Positions 24,342 to 36,467 are shown, counted from the stretch's first letter. The stretch is 64,000 bases of DNA from Diabrotica undecimpunctata (GCF_040954645.1 NC_092806.1:148208429-148272428); one strand, 5' to 3'. The notes: generated by a model not told the origin, from the letters alone. Numbers and translations are program-made.

Positions 24342-24799
24342 TGTTTTAAAAAAAGTAAGATCCGGTAAAAGTCTTGAGTTAATATCATTATAAATCAGGA
24401 TTCGGAATTACTATTAATAAGTGGTAAAAAATTAGTATAGTTAGGAAATCAAAATTAAAAACTTATTTTGACAAACTTAAGAACATCGTTAGTGGTGTGA
24501 GGGACAGTCGTCAACCTCAAAAAGACTTATGAAAAGCTTGGCAACTAAGCACATGTCACTGTGCACAATTACGTTATACATTAACTTACACACTCCTTGG
24601 AAGCTACGGAAATCTAGGTAGCGGTGACACCTACCGATTTAAAATTGTGAGTAGAAATAAAGGAGTGGGTGACATATGTCACCGTTTAAAAATTATTTAA
24701 TATTCTCGTGATATATAAACGTTGATACATTATGGTATCTAAAGCTTAAATGATGTAGAATCAGTCATATTACGTTTATTATACCTTATAGTGTCTTTG

Positions 24800-24894
24800 T
24801 GTTGAATAATTCATTTATGTAAATACTGCTACGTCTGTCCAATATATGATGAATTGCAGTTTTTACAATTTATATTGTAAACGACATCTGATTG
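24800..24894 (-). pseudogene. GIY-YIG fragment of a second Penelope-like family (minus)
   Basis: The minus strand reads SDVVYNINCKNCNSSYIGQT, then a stop. The VY...C..C...YIGQT pattern is the first strand pair of PLE-type GIY-YIG nucleases. Nothing else of the element is clearly readable upstream. The fragment is short but its spacing is characteristic. Confidence 0.6.
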
Positions 24895-26109
24895 ATTGTT
24901 TTATTTTTTTAAAGGTGTAAATTTTCTTGGTAACGATGACGGATGTCTTTTATATTTCATCTCACAAATGCGACAAATTGGCAGTTTTTATTTAAAAGTT
25001 AACTTTTCCTTCTCAATATCAACCAAGAAAACTTCCCCTTTGTTTATTTTTTATTGTAGAAAAAAATATTATTTTTCATATATTTTCTACAAAATGATTC
25101 CACTAATTGATTTGGATGGACTCTCTACAATAAAGTAGACGTGCCACTCAATACACAAGGGCTCAAAAACTATTAATCCTGTAGCAATCTCCGAAGACCT
25201 ATTCTTGTATATTTTTCGCCTGGTACATTAAATTCAGTTTTCCCTAAAGATCAGCGTGCAAGCGAATGCACTTCATCAGCCGCGCGAGAAATAATTCTCT
25301 GGTAGCATTTCACCGTCCGCAAATGACTGGGATATATTGCGGACCTGATATACCGCTGTGTAACAGTCTTGTTGTTTGTCTTTTATGGGTCATATCCAGC
25401 CAGTCGACTTTAGTTTCTTTTTGTTAGGTTTTCTTTTTTGTAGATATATTAAGAGTGCCTTAGGGGTTGCGGTTCGCGACATTCTCGCAATTAATTTTTC
25501 AAATAATTTGTAGAACCAGAGACGGCTTTTATGATCAAGGTTCATTCAAATATAATTCTTTATGATCTTTTTAAAAGAATGAATAAGAAACAAAATTCAT
25601 TCATTTATACAACTCGCTTGTTCTGGTGAAAGTAGTGGATCAGCCCATTTGAGCATTTTTCAAAACTTTACAATTTTTGTTTCCAAATTTTATATTTTTG
25701 TATTATATACTTATTTTTTCTTTATTTCAAACATAAATTCACTATTTTATTTGTTTTGGAAATCCCATTATATTGTTTGTCAATAACTGGTATATTGATA
25801 ACCACTTTGTTCTTGCTATTACTGAAATACATTAGTACTATAATTATTCTAAAGCGGTTAATATCTTTTTTATAGTGTTCTGATATGAAAGGCGACAATA
25901 GTCAAAAAATACGTCGTCGGATGCTACATACACTTGCTCGTGTGAGTGGGTTTGCTCCCGTGAATGAGTTTACTCTTACTCCAAATTGCGAAATTATTGG
26001 AGAAGGGTATGAGAAATTTACTCCCTTTTACTAGAAAAATTAGAGAGAGTAGGATAAAATTGGAGAGAGTCAGACAAAATTGAGTGGAATGGCTGTAAAT
26101 GCCAGTTGG
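24895..26109. other. Unassigned sequence
   Basis: No gene recognised. At 25246-25280 the minus strand has CTGATGA followed by a GTGCA...TGCAC stem, but no GAAA box follows. Confidence 0.4.
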
Positions 26110-26218
26110 TTGGATCCCCGGTGGATAGCAACCGGAAAAATCACTAATATTCTAATATTTATCGATCTGCAGATTTTTGTAAACTAAAATTGAAATTATT
26201 AGGGGTTGCCAATGATAG
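26110..26218 (+). repeat. Short repeat; empty-site counterpart of 36841-39772
   Basis: The sequence from TTGGATCCCCGGTG to GCCAATGATAGAT matches the left flank (36841-36877) joined directly to the right flank (39708-39772) of the IS630-like element. The TA at 26145-26146 corresponds to that element's target. The repeat itself looks MITE-like (TAGCAACC near the left end, GGTTGCC near the right), but its ends are uncertain. Confidence 0.7.
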
Positions 26219-26323
26219 ATATCTATCCTATTAGTAGTGACAAAGATAGAAAAAGCATTTTGCAAGCTCTAACAGGTAGCTAAGTTGTCTCTAGTTGCTT
26301 TTCGATACATGTAAATTGTAATA

Positions 26324-27300
26324 ATGGATTCCAAAGAAGAGATGAGATTACTGCATTTGTTTGAGACTATAGAAATATAAAGCGGATCATCGTCTTTTTC
26401 GGAGTTTCATGACAGTGATCCAGCGGATTTAGAGTATGCGCTAGACAGTGAAGATTTGAACAGTAATGAAATTAGTGAAAATAAGGTTTTCAGAAATGGG
26501 GAGTTAAATAATATTTAAGAATCAATACCTGAGAATGGTCCCATATCTGAAGATTGGCAAATACCTGATCAGCAAAGAATTAAAAATATAAATGAAAATT
26601 CAAATTTCGAAGAAGTAGGTGTAAACTCCGATCTAATGGATACAATGCAAGATGCCAGCCCTTTTGATTGGTTTTGTTTGTTTTTTGATGAAAAAGTGGT
26701 ATCCCTGAATAAACAATTATGCCCAACAATGTCTTGGAGGACTCAATATAAAGAAAAGTGCAAGAATTAAGCTAGGTACTAACAAATCGACAAGAAATGC
26801 ATACCTTTTTAGGCATACTTATGTGGACGGGTTTAGTAGATATGCCCTCTGTGACTCATTATTATTGGAAAAACACAGTTATATAATAGCAAACTGACAG
26901 ACTATATGGCTGATTATAAACTGATTTGAGTTAATTTTAAGGTACTTTATTTTATATTAGGTTTTAATTACTAAAATATATATTTAAATTCAGCATGTTT
27001 CATATTTCGGATAACTTAACACAGGTTTCCAAAGATCGGCTTCGCAAAGCCCCTGTCGGCTTACTAGTGTATAAATTTAATTATTGTGTAATTCTCAAAA
27101 TGTCACTGTATGTAGATGAGTCGATGGTACTATTTCAAGGTAGGCTGCATTTTAGGCAGTACCTGCAAAACAAAAGGCATCGGTATGGGGTTAAAATTTT
27201 TAAATTGTGCACCGACCCTTTTTACACTTTGCAATATAAAGTTTATGCTGGAAAGGAAGCTCAGCCTGGTATCCTGGAATTTGTATCCTTAAGACTATCA
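26324..27300 (+). pseudogene. piggyBac transposase relic B
   Basis: It starts MDSKEEMRLLHLFETIEI and continues through an acidic N-terminus (SEFHDSDPADLEYALDSED) to PFDWFCLFFDEKVVSLNKQL at 26740. A frame change gives THTFLGILMWTGLVDMPSVT. At 26995-27270 the catalytic region reads SLYVDESMVLFQGRLHFRQY, then HRYGVKIFKLCTDPFYTLQY. This is the piggyBac SIDE(A/S)M..W.GR region. Between 26890 and 26994 lies sequence ending in CAG that could have been an intron or an insertion. The reading is lost at about 27290, where a DDE relic of another family begins. Confidence 0.8.
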
Positions 27301-27399
27301 TCTTAAAGAAAGAGAAATCTACTGTCCAGAAGAAACTTGTCTAAATTAACGCTATACTCTCTCAAAGAAAAGATTTTGAAATTAGAAACTGTCGACAAG

Positions 27400-27935
27400 T
27401 CTTAATTGAAGATTTATCAGTGGGTCTGAAAACACCAGCAGGCAAAGGACGAAGACGCATTTTAACACGCACAGAAAAATATTCGGTTTTTTAGATAACG
27501 GCTTGTTTTTCTTTGAATACAAGAAAACCAATGAATGCCCAGATATTTGAAGGTTGGTTTTCTAATATTTTGTTAAACCTTGAACCAAATTCTGTCGACG
27601 TTATGGACAACGCATATTAACAGTCGACAATTGGAGCCATCACCAACAACTGCCTGTCGGAAAGCTGACATAGTGAACTGGTTCTCTTGAAGAAATATAT
27701 CATTTGACGAAAATATGTTGAAAGTAGAATTATTAAATCTTGCAAGAAGACACATACTCAAATACAAGAAATATTTTGTCGACGAAATGGCTCGTGAAAA
27801 GAACATAATTATATAATATAATATTATATAATATTAACGTTAATTTGTGGAAAAAAGAAGTCATGACATCTGAAATACTTTTTTCTACCTTCTCTAGTTT
27901 TCGGTTTACCCTGCAAAATATACCAATTTGGGACA
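27400..27935 (+). pseudogene. IS630-like (DDE_3) transposase fragment
   Basis: Across several frames the sequence gives LIEDLSVGLKTPAGKGRRR, NLEPNSVDVMDN, SFDENMLKVELLNLARRH and KYFVDEMA. These match the family at 37412-39076 (GLKTPTGKGPRF; ILDNASYHSR; FEEDYLKNELLE). The second catalytic aspartate is retained in VMDN. The first DES block and the NPIE block are absent. It ends near GGGACACACTATATA (27929-27943), a possible mariner-type terminus. Confidence 0.65.
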
Positions 27936-27943
27936 CACTATAT

Positions 27944-28544
27944 ATAAAAAATATTATTGCATTTTTGATATCATAACAAATTTTATTTAGTGTTCAGAAA
28001 TACGATGGTAAAGCCATAAATACCTTTTCCTTCTTAATTTAATAACTGCCTTGTCGTCTAGAGATAAAATTTTATATCGGATATGACGTCCACCATTCCC
28101 CAAGCGTCGCGGCGTGTTGCTGTAACCAGTAATTTAATCATTACACCAGCACTTGACTTGGCGTCAAATCCGATTATTAATGTCAATTTATATAGAGCTG
28201 CTGCAGTTCTGCAATGCAAAATAAAACGGAAATAAAGATCGATTGTCACCTAGTAACAGTCTAGCGATTTTAGAAAAAAATTTGTTGTAAGGGATTTTCT
28301 TATTATCTTTTAAATTGAAAATTATTCGTCAAAAAGGAAACGAATAAACATTTGATGCAATTTTAATGAACTTTAATCCCACCTTTATTTTCAATTTATC
28401 TTAATAAACTTTTAACATGACTATAAAATAAATTTAAGATTGTGTCTTTGAAAATACATAAAATTCCTGAAATTTTTATTTTGGATTAGGGATGAAAACT
28501 TTGACTAGAACGGTCCGATGTACTAAGAAAGTAATAGCAAATTT
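27944..28544. other. Unassigned sequence
   Basis: No gene recognised. 28070-28250 is less AT-rich than its surroundings and could be a host noncoding remnant. Confidence 0.4.
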
Positions 28545-28551
28545 TTCTAAT

Positions 28552-30429
28552 AAATAAATAAATAAATAAATAATAGCTTTATTACCCAACAGTTTCCCAT
28601 TTCTAGGGTAAAAATTTAAGATACATTTTTAATTAGTATACAATCATTAGTAGGTGATACAAAAATATCAAGTAAAAAAATAAGTGCAAAAAATAAGTAG
28701 CTGAAAAACAAAATAAAGACTGAGAACAATATAATTAAACAAATCACTACGTATATAAGAAATAAAAAAAATACACAACAAAAAAAATTAACAATCTAAT
28801 GTACTCCATAAACCAGTGCGGTATCAACCAGATGATTAATTGAGCATGAGAAAATATCACAATGGTTGCATATTTTGTTATAATTATTGCACATAATATA
28901 AATGGGTGACTTCAGTAACATATTTGTTCTCGCACGTGGACAAGTAAACACTATAGTCGACCTGGAAGTAATTCTTGGCACAATAAATCTAATTTGACCT
29001 AATATATCACTGCAGTCAATACAGTTGTGTAACAACATATAAAAATGAAACCGAAAATATAATTCTTTTTAACTCTAAACTTACAATCAATATTAAACCT
29101 GTTACATAACAAATCGTAATCATAACCATGGACAGGATATACTCCATCAACCTTAAAAGCTAAATATTTTAAAAGTATTCGTTGTACCTTTTAAATCTGT
29201 TGCATATAACATTTATAAATGGGATACCAAATTAAGCTACAATATTCTAGTTTTGTTCGCACCAGCGATAGATACAGCAGTTTAATCGGTCTTATATCGC
29301 TAAAATTTCTACAGTTTCTGATGATAAAACCGTATATTTTCATAGCATCGGATACTTTCTGCTCAATATGGTTGTTAAAGGTTAATTTTAAATCAAATAT
29401 AACTCCTAAATCTTTAATGCTATTACATTTTTTAAGATCTGACCCCTGAATTACATAATTAAAATCAACCTTATTTTTCTTTCTAGAGTAACTTACTACT
29501 TTACACTTATTGACATTAAGAAAAAGTTTGTTTTTTACACACCAAGTATTTATATAATTTAGATCGTTCTGTAAATCTATACAGTTAGCAATTGTTTTAA
29601 TTTCACAGTATATTTTAAGATCATCCGCAAAACACAATTTTCTGTTATTGATATCCAAAAATAAATCATTGATATATAATAGGAACAACAATGGACCTAA
29701 ATTTGATCCCTGTGGAACACCGGATGTAGTACAGATTAATTCTGATATGAAACCATTATAGGATACAAATTGGTTCCTACCTATTAAATAGCTTTCCAGT
29801 AACTTTAAAATGTTTCCAGCAAATCCCAAATTTGATAATTTAAAGAGAAGGTATTTGTGATCAACCTTATCAAACGCTTTAGAAAAGTCAGTATATATCA
29901 CATCTACTTGACCTTATACATCCAAAACATCTGAAATATATTGAGTTATTACAGCCAAGTTTGATACAGTAGAACGTTTATCTATAAAGCCATGTTGATA
30001 AGGTGATATCCATCCCCTAACAGAAGGGTAAATACGGTTATGTAGAGTTACTTCGAAAACCTTTGAAAAATTGAATAACAAAGATACCGGTCTGTAATTA
30101 AATACATCAGATTTCGATCCGTTTTTGAATACAGGGCATATTTTTGCATTTTTCCATAACTCGGGATAAGTTCCCGTTTTTATTGACAAGTTAAAAATTT
30201 TTTGAAGTGGCTTTACAAATACCCGAGAACAATATTTCACTAAAAATGCTGGAATATTATCCGGTCCGGACGTCATTTTATTTTTAATTCTTTTAAAGGC
30301 TACTAAAATTTCGTTTTCTTGTAATTCGTTAAAATTAATAGTGGGTAAGTAGATATCACTACATTCTTGATTATTTAATACATTGTTGTCGACAGGTAAA
30401 TAAACTTTTTCAAAAAACATCTTCTAATA
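28552..30429 (-). mobile_element. CR1/Jockey-like LINE, 5'-truncated (minus)
   Basis: The minus-strand element ends in a tetranucleotide tail (TTTA)n at 28551-28575, preceded by GGGTAATAAAGCTATTATTT, a tail typical of CR1/L2-like and related LINEs. It starts within the region before the RT. A possible 8-bp TSD TTCTAATA (28545-28552 and 30422-30429) overlaps the tail and is weak. Confidence 0.8.
28796..30420 (-). pseudogene. RT of CR1/Jockey-like LINE, nearly continuous
   Basis: From 30420 the frame reads through ILVAFKRIKNKMTSGPDNIP, PVFKNGSKSDVFNYRPVSLL and YQHGFIDKRSTVSNLAVI. A single in-frame stop (near 29914) precedes VIYTDFSKAFDKVDHKYLL (motif A). Then come TTSGVPQGSNLGPLLFLLYI (motif B), LCFADDLKIYCEI (motif C) and LGVIFDLKLTFNNHI. 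After a frame change near 29190 the C-terminal domain continues (RILLKYLAFKVDG) and ends with IRFIVPRITSRS and FTCPRARTNMLLKSPIYIM at 28796-29038. It is one of the best-preserved RTs in the window, with catalytic FADD intact. Confidence 0.88.
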
Positions 30430-30789
30430 TAGAGGGTTTAGAATAGAAGTGGACCAAGTCCACTTTATCTACATTTGAGCTACAGGGGTTTAAAGTTAAA
30501 GCTTCATAACAAAATTACTCGTTAAGATTTTTAAAAGTAAATCTTTATTGTAAGAAGATCAGGGAGTAACTTAGACATTTACATTGCTTTTATTAGCCAA
30601 ATTTGATGTAATAACCCCAAAAAATGCAAAAAGTGGACTTGGTTCAAACGTATTCAGAAGAATTTTAGGAACTAATTTCAGAAGATAATGAACCAACTCC
30701 AAGTGTTAGTAATACACTTTATTTTAACATCTACTTAGAGATCATATTAGAAATATTAAAACAAAATATCACTTCTTAGGTGATAGGAA
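30430..30789. repeat. Subterminal repeats of DUF7869-type element 1
   Basis: The motif AGTGGACCAAGTCCACTT (30452-30469), itself a palindrome, and AAAAGTGGACTTGGTTC (30630-30646) lie 3' of the minus-strand relic. Their position and form parallel the subterminal motifs of the copies at 33.7 and 52.7 kb. The element boundary itself cannot be fixed because a LINE abuts at 30429. Confidence 0.4.
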
Positions 30790-31620
30790 AAGTTAACTGA
30801 CACAAAAAAACGAATTGCTGCAGTCGGAATTATTTCCTTCAGTCTCTTCGTTGTCCTGGGTTTGACGAGTTGACTGATTCCCTGGAAGGTTTCTAAAGTA
30901 TCTAGGAATAGGAATAGGGGGTATGTAAGGTAGCATAGACAACATGTCCTCCTTTTTTTTTGAAATTCATTTATCTTCTGATTGGGTAAAGCTGATCCTG
31001 CTGTACATATAGTCAACACGGTTTGCACTTCCAGTGGTCTTCCAGGTCATGTTTTACTTATCTTTTTCGATATGTCCAAGGTTCGGAAACTCGAAATTTC
31101 ACTGAAAGATTCATTTACTTTTGTTTGGAAAGGTGCTCTTTTTTTTTGAAACCTCAACCGCCGTATCTCAAAACTAATTGATTTGCCTACCTTCAGTGTC
31201 TTTTTTCCTGTTTGCGATTAAATCTTTGAGGGATTTTGTGCTCAAAAACTCTTCTCGTTGTAGTTTTATAATTTCAAACTGATGCTTTTTCACTTTTGCA
31301 GATTTAATGATGTTGTACCAGTGATTAGGCACATTCATGATCCTATGTTTCTTGGCAGCTCTCTCTATTATTCTGAATTCTGTACCACTGGGAAGGAATG
31401 AGTGGCCTTGCATCATTTATTTTAAATAAATTGTTTTCACATTTAGTAGATTATGGATAGTTTTTATATTCCTATTTTGTTTGAACGTGTTTGAATGTCC
31501 TGGCATGTTAATGTACCTTATTACTGCGAGATGTGTACTCGTCAACGCTGTTACGATTTAACTTCCTTTTGTTAACGTTCCAGCTATCAAAGTTCTTCAG
31601 GCGCTTTCATCCTCATGAAA
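30790..31620 (-). pseudogene. DUF7869-type protein relic 1, C-terminal half (minus)
   Basis: The minus strand gives PGHSNTFKQNRNIK (counterpart of the SDN.(S/P)GQN.N box), then MMQGHSFLPSGTEFRIIERA, VPNHWYNIIKSAKVKKHQFE and EEFLSTKSLKDLIANRKKD. Toward the end it reads KKEDMLSMLPYIPPIPIPRY. This is the order of blocks in a large family of uncharacterised insect proteins that I know as DUF7869-containing (name from memory). I infer a DDE-type nuclease because acidic residues sit in the SDN and HT..E blocks. The N-terminal half is missing or unreadable. Function is not established here. Confidence 0.7.
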
Positions 31621-31793
31621 TCTTTTTATTTTCCCAATATGAAAGGACCGGAGGAAGAATTATGTTGCTAGCAATATCCGAGACAGGTGATGATGCCACC
31701 TGAAGCTCCATCACCGTAAAACAAATTAATTTGTAAAAAATAAAATCCACAAGGAACCTAAGTTCTTGTATTTGGCTGTATACCATATATTAA

Positions 31794-32383
31794 AAAATTT
31801 TTGAATAAAATCCTTTATAAAAAGGTATATAAAAAACCCAGTTGGGCTATGTTAAATTGACAAAACGTTTTCGGAATAAGTATTCCATCATCAGTGTCCT
31901 AAAAAAAGTATTTAACCACTTAATTAAAAAGAACATGAAATAATTTAAGTTTTGACTAAGGTTAATGTAAAATGTGATTAATACTTACAAGTTAATACAT
32001 GGATGTAGCCACTAAACATGGGGGTAAAAACCCTTTAAAAATTACTAAATGAAATTTAGTTTACATTATGTCTAATTTAATCCATTACCATCTTAATTGT
32101 AAATTAGACATAATGTAAACTAAATTTCATTTAGTAATTTTTAAAGGGTTTTTACCCACATATTTAGTGGCTACATCCATGTATTAACTTGTAAGTATTA
32201 ACCACATTTTACATTAACCTTAGTCAAAACTTAAATTATTTCATGTTCTTTTTAATTAAGTGGTTAAATATTTTTTAGGACACTGATGATGGAATACTTA
32301 TTCCGAAAACGTTTTGTCAATTTAACATAGCCCAACTGGGTTTTTTATATACCTTTTTATAAAGGATTTTATTCAAAAATTTT
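31794..32383. repeat. 590-bp near-perfect palindrome of PLE terminal sequence
   Basis: Two arms of about 285 bp (31794-32079 and 32100-32383) are inverted copies with few differences, around a 20-bp spacer. Each arm, read outward, ends with CACTGATGATGG, a short hairpin, then CCGAAAACGTTTTGTC. That layout is like the 3' tails of the PLEs in this window. No PLE coding sequence adjoins it. PLEs are known to carry terminal repeats in inverted as well as direct orientation, so this may be a pair of facing terminal repeats. The low divergence between arms suggests recent formation or gene conversion. Confidence 0.85.
32283..32318 (+). ncRNA. Hammerhead-like motif (also 31859-31894, minus)
   Basis: CTGATGA (32283-32289) is followed by one T, a 6-bp stem GGAATA/TATTCC with a 2-nt loop, GAAAAC, and a GTC triplet at 32316-32318. 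This is the order of the hammerhead core: CUGANGA, stem II, GAAA, NUH. Against it: one extra nucleotide before stem II, one extra A in the GAAA box and no stem I that I can draw. The same motif is on the minus strand of the left arm. Activity is not shown. Confidence 0.35.
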
Positions 32384-32869
32384 GTAAAAAATAGTTTTCC
32401 GTACAAAACATATCTGTAAGACAGTCAAGAGAAAAAACTTTTTGTTCTCTAATATCTTGCACTGAAACCAATTTATTTTAAACATTTGATTTTATCGTCA
32501 GCTATTTAAAAACCTTTCTCTTTTGATGTACCTATTGTGTTGAGGCAGATCATGAGAAATGTTTTCGGCTAGAAAACTCTTGGGCGACAGAACAGACTTG
32601 TTTGACTCAAATGAAGTATCATCCTCTAAAAATATAAATAAATTAGATGTTTACTGCAATAGGGCAGGCTGTGATACACGCCTCAACTAACACTTTGAGT
32701 AGCAATTCTAAACTAAACTATAACAACATTGTATTTACCTGATTTACCTGTGTCAAATTTGCCTAGCGACCACTCTTCACCCGATCCAGATGAAATATAA
32801 ATCGATAATTCAACTAGCTAACAAAAATAATGTGTAATAAACTGTCAAAAGCTAGAATTAGAGGTTTAA
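32384..32869. other. Unassigned sequence up to a TTAA site
   Basis: Nothing recognised. It ends at TTAA (32866-32869), the left target site of the piggyBac-type element. Confidence 0.4.
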
Positions 32870-33129
32870 CACATTGCCTGCCACGTCACCCAAAATTTAC
32901 TGACAGAAATTTTTTGCTGTAGGCCATGTCGGTCATATATGAGTGACAACGTTGTTTCACCGGGGACCACAGGCATTTCCTAAGAAAGTTCGTGGGAGGC
33001 CACAGCAAAAAAAGAAGATGTAGGGTAATGTTTGTATGTCTAGATTATCATGTTTTCAGCAAAAAATTATTGCATGATAAAAAACATTAGTTTTGTTTAT
33101 TTAAAATCATCACCCAATTGTGACTGACG

Positions 33130-33440
33130 TGGTCTGCCCGAAAACTTATTTTGGTAGAGGCAATGCAAAGAAAAACAAGATGCAAATACGAAGGTTCAGA
33201 GAACAACTGGTTGGTTCAGCAAATGTTAGACATAGAAACCTATAAATAAAAAACAGGACACGCATTGACCAAAAACAAAAAATTCGTCGTATTTACAAGC
33301 CTTGTTACAGACATTTGTTGGTTCTCTAGGAAGATCGGAAGCCAGAAAGAAAGTGAAAAAAGTAATGACTTATTGCTGTGGTTGTATTGATCAATCTTAT
33401 ATGTGCATGGACTGCTTCAAAAAATATTCATACGTAATAA
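33130..33440 (+). pseudogene. piggyBac C-terminal cysteine-rich domain
   Basis: Reading across frames: GNAKKNKMQIRRFREQLVGS, then KKVMTYCCGCIDQSYMCMDC and FKKY. The spacing CC.C....MCMDCF is the cysteine-rich (cross-brace finger) end of piggyBac transposases, which binds the element ends (family knowledge). The DDE domain is missing upstream. It confirms the identity of the TTAA-flanked ends around it. Confidence 0.7.
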
Positions 33441-33658
33441 ATTTATATTTTCCTGTTTTTGTTTCACTTTTGTATGGCAAAAATAATAACTATTTTTTTC
33501 TTTTAATTTTTCATTATTTTTTTTTTTGAAGCACCACTAATGTTTTCATGAAGTATCACTGGACTCTGAACAACAAAATTGCATATAAAAATCCATATAC
33601 CCTCATGTAATTTTGAGTGATAGAAGGGTATTCAAAAGCTATCGTGTCAGTCATATAT

Positions 33659-36467
33659 CGCACCTTGAAAACCATATGGCAATATCTGCAATTTTTTCGT
33701 AAAATGACCTTTTAATGCAGTCTAATAGAAAAAAAATCTATTTTTTAATGCTATTTAGCAGCATCTGCAACGATTTTTAAATTCGGCACCAGAAAGATAC
33801 GTCCTTATGGCTTTTGTAAAAAATCTATTCATCTTTTTATACCATCAGGCATTATCTGCACTTGTTGCTCTATGGTTCTAAAATAGGAACAAAAACTCAG
33901 ATCCATCTGGCAATATCAGCAGTTAATGCCAAATGGTTTTTCAAGCCTGGCAAAAATGTAACATTGCCTGTAACTACTTTTATCTCTTGTGTTGTGAGTG
34001 TTGTGAGTAAACAATCGTTTTTAATTTAGTTAAACGTAACATCCCGTAGTAGCAGCTTGCCTAGTATTTTACGAGTACTTTTAGCACATAAACTTAACAT
34101 CCCCTATGAGAAGGTAACTACTTGTAACATTTTTTTTCCATTTACGCCACTGAGGAGCACGGGCGTCTCTCGCTCAATTACGTGAGGAGATGGAGTTTAC
34201 ACGCCTTCTATTTGTATTGCATTATATGCGCTCCCTGTAATATAACGTTCTTTAAATCAAAATTGTTATTACCTTCGGTTAATTTTTTTCTTGCAGTATG
34301 ACTCACTAAAAACGAAGAACATTACGGTTGATTTAATCACTACTATACTTGAGGAAACGAGAGGAAATGAGGACACCAACACGGTTATTAAATCATACAA
34401 TCTTGTTGATCAAAATGAAATATTTGTTTATAACGATCCAAGTGATATTCAACCGTCATTAAAATCAAGTGATAATGAGGAAATATGCTTATCTAAGTCA
34501 TTGGCACCCTCAAACCAAATCGAATTCACCTTCGGATGACTAAGGAAATTTGTCCAAGACTGAATAGTGTTACTGATTCTAATACTCCTCAAAATAAAGG
34601 TGTTGTGAAGATAAGCCCTCAAAAGAAAAGTAGAAAGAGCAAATGTCAACCGGAGGAATGGGGCAAAAATAAAAGAAAGAAATTACGCAATTCAGGAATG
34701 GATTATATTGATGGTGAACTATGGAATGGAAAAACTAATGTGAAATATAAAAGAGTAAATCCAGACAGTAATTGTGAAGAAAACTATGCCTATTTCTTTA
34801 AAGTGGAGGGCAAGAAACAGAGTGTGTAAGCACAATTTAATTGCAACACTGAGAATAAGCGACAAGACTGTAACAAATATACAACGTCGTACTGTAGATG
34901 GGTTTATCCCAACAGAAAAGCGAACAAGACAAGAGAAACTCACAAGAATGGAAAAAGAATCGACGAAGTCGTAAAACAAAACATAATGAGTTACATGGAA
35001 TCCATTCCTAGAGTAGAATCTCACTACTTAAGAAAACAAACTACCAGAGAATTCGTCAGTGGTGACAAAACTCTGGCTGATATTCATCGCGATTATATAA
35101 AATTTTTCGAAGAAAAAGGTTCGGTGTTCGGAAATTACGCTACGTTTAGGACCATATTTAACCCGGAATTTAATATAAGTTTCTTTAAGACCAAAAAAGA
35201 CCTGTGCTCGATATGTGAAAGTTACAAAAATTCATTAGATAAACCTACATTAGAAGCAGCCTATAATACTCCCCGTCAAGAAGTGGAACTTAGTAGAAAA
35301 GAAAAAGAAAATGACTCAAAATCTGCAAAATTCAATACTTGCATTACTGCTTGTTTTGACTTACAAGCCGTATTACCGACACCTTCAGGCGATGTCTTCT
35401 TATTTAATTGCAAAAGGAGATAATCAACATTTAATTTCACAATTTTTGACCTGACCACAAATGCAGGACACTGCTACCTTTGGTTCGAGGGAATTGCTAA
35501 TCGTGGTCCCAACGAAATAGCCTCATGCCTGTTACAATTTCTGAGCCAGAGAACAGGAAATAATATTATATTCAGATAACTGCAGTGGGCAAAATAAGAA
35601 TAAGTATATTGTCTGTCTTTATCTCTATGCAGTACAGAAATTGAACATACCTAAAATTACCCACAAATTTTTGATAACAGGTTACTCCCAAAATGAGGGA
35701 GATAACATGCATTCTTTGATTGAGAAACAAAAAAAAGGGCATTAAAAGAAGAACCAATTAGGTAAGGAAATGGGGAACAATTATAATATTGACGAAGAAG
35801 GAAATCGGTTCTTCTGGAATGAGATTAAGATAATCAAGGTGGAGAAGACACTTAAAAATAAGTATCAGGTTAAGAAAAGCTACGATAATACAGAGTTCAG
35901 AACCATTAATATAAGGCGAAGACAACTAGGGTTGGTGGCTAATATGAAACTAAGTAAAGCATAATATTCACATCCACCAGGAATATCCAATCTAAAAAAA
36001 AACAAGATCTGCTCTCACTGTGTAAGGCTAATGTTATTCAAGAGCACTACCATAGGTTTTATGAAGATTTGCATGTGAACAATGGAACAGTAGAAACCGA
36101 ACAAACAGAATACAATATGCATGATTTTGATTAAGTGTTAAAACCAAAAAATTGTAATAAATAAGTACAATCTTAAATAAAAAACTTTTATTTGATATGA
36201 ATTTTTACAGCATCATTTTCCAAAATTAGTATATATTTTAAAACCATATGGCCGTATGTGCTAAAATACCTATTTGCTGAAATAAATTTCACATACTCCT
36301 TACTGCATATAAAAATATGCAAAATTAAAGACAATTATGCTAAATACCAGGTTTGTAGCTTAATTTTTGGAATAACAGTAAATAATATTAAGTTTAAAAA
36401 AAATTGAAAAGCTCATAACTCAACATGATGATTTTTGCAGTTTCTGCCCTATGGTTTTCAAGGTGCG
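33659..36467 (+). mobile_element. DUF7869-type DNA transposon with 4-bp TSD
   Basis: Both ends begin CGCACCTTGAAAACCATA from the outside, continuing with GGCA....CTGCAA (about 35 bp). Each is flanked by ATAT (33655-33658 and 36468-36471). Joining the flanks restores a palindrome centred on GTCATATATGAC, which has a direct counterpart in the left end of the host piggyBac (near 32931-32952). Inside the left end the word GGCAWTATCWGCA recurs four times (33677, 33766, 33849, 33908 approximately). The element holds a DUF7869-type gene. Four-base duplications are known for Sola and Chapaev elements. I cannot decide between these and an unnamed group. Confidence 0.8.
34291..36135 (+). pseudogene. 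DUF7869-type protein relic 2, almost full length
   Basis: The gene spans several frames. A basic N-terminal segment (KSRKSKCQPEEWGKNKRKKL) is followed by YAYFFKVEGKK, CKHNLIATLRISDKTVTNIQ and FIPTEKRTRQEKLTR. The central part (34986-35423) reads IPRVESHYLRKQTTREFVSG, IHRDYIKFFEE, NISFFKTKKDLCSICESYKN and FDLQAVLPTPSGDVFLFN. Then come LWFEGIANRGPNEIASCLLQ, SDNCSGQNKNKYIVCLYLY (after a frame change) and KFLITGYSQNEGDNMHSLIE. The C-terminus (35770-36135) has FFWNEIKIIKVEKTLKNKYQ and RFYEDLHVNNG. The acidic residues in FDLQ, SDN and NEGD/LIE suggest an RNase-H-fold transposase (inference). A TTTTTCTTGCAG just before the start could be a 3' splice site. Confidence 0.8.

Noticed and set aside
23847..24349. 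Plus-strand open frames of 90-132 codons
   Set aside because: They are antisense to the piggyBac relic, which explains the sequence better.
25246..25280. Exact CTGATGA plus hairpin on the minus strand, suggestive of a hammerhead
   Set aside because: No GAAA box or cleavage triplet follows stem II, so the core is incomplete.
33645..33658. TGTCAGTCATATAT as a terminal repeat of the inner element
   Set aside because: Its inverse on the right belongs to the host palindrome, as shown by the piggyBac left end, so it is target sequence rather than element sequence.
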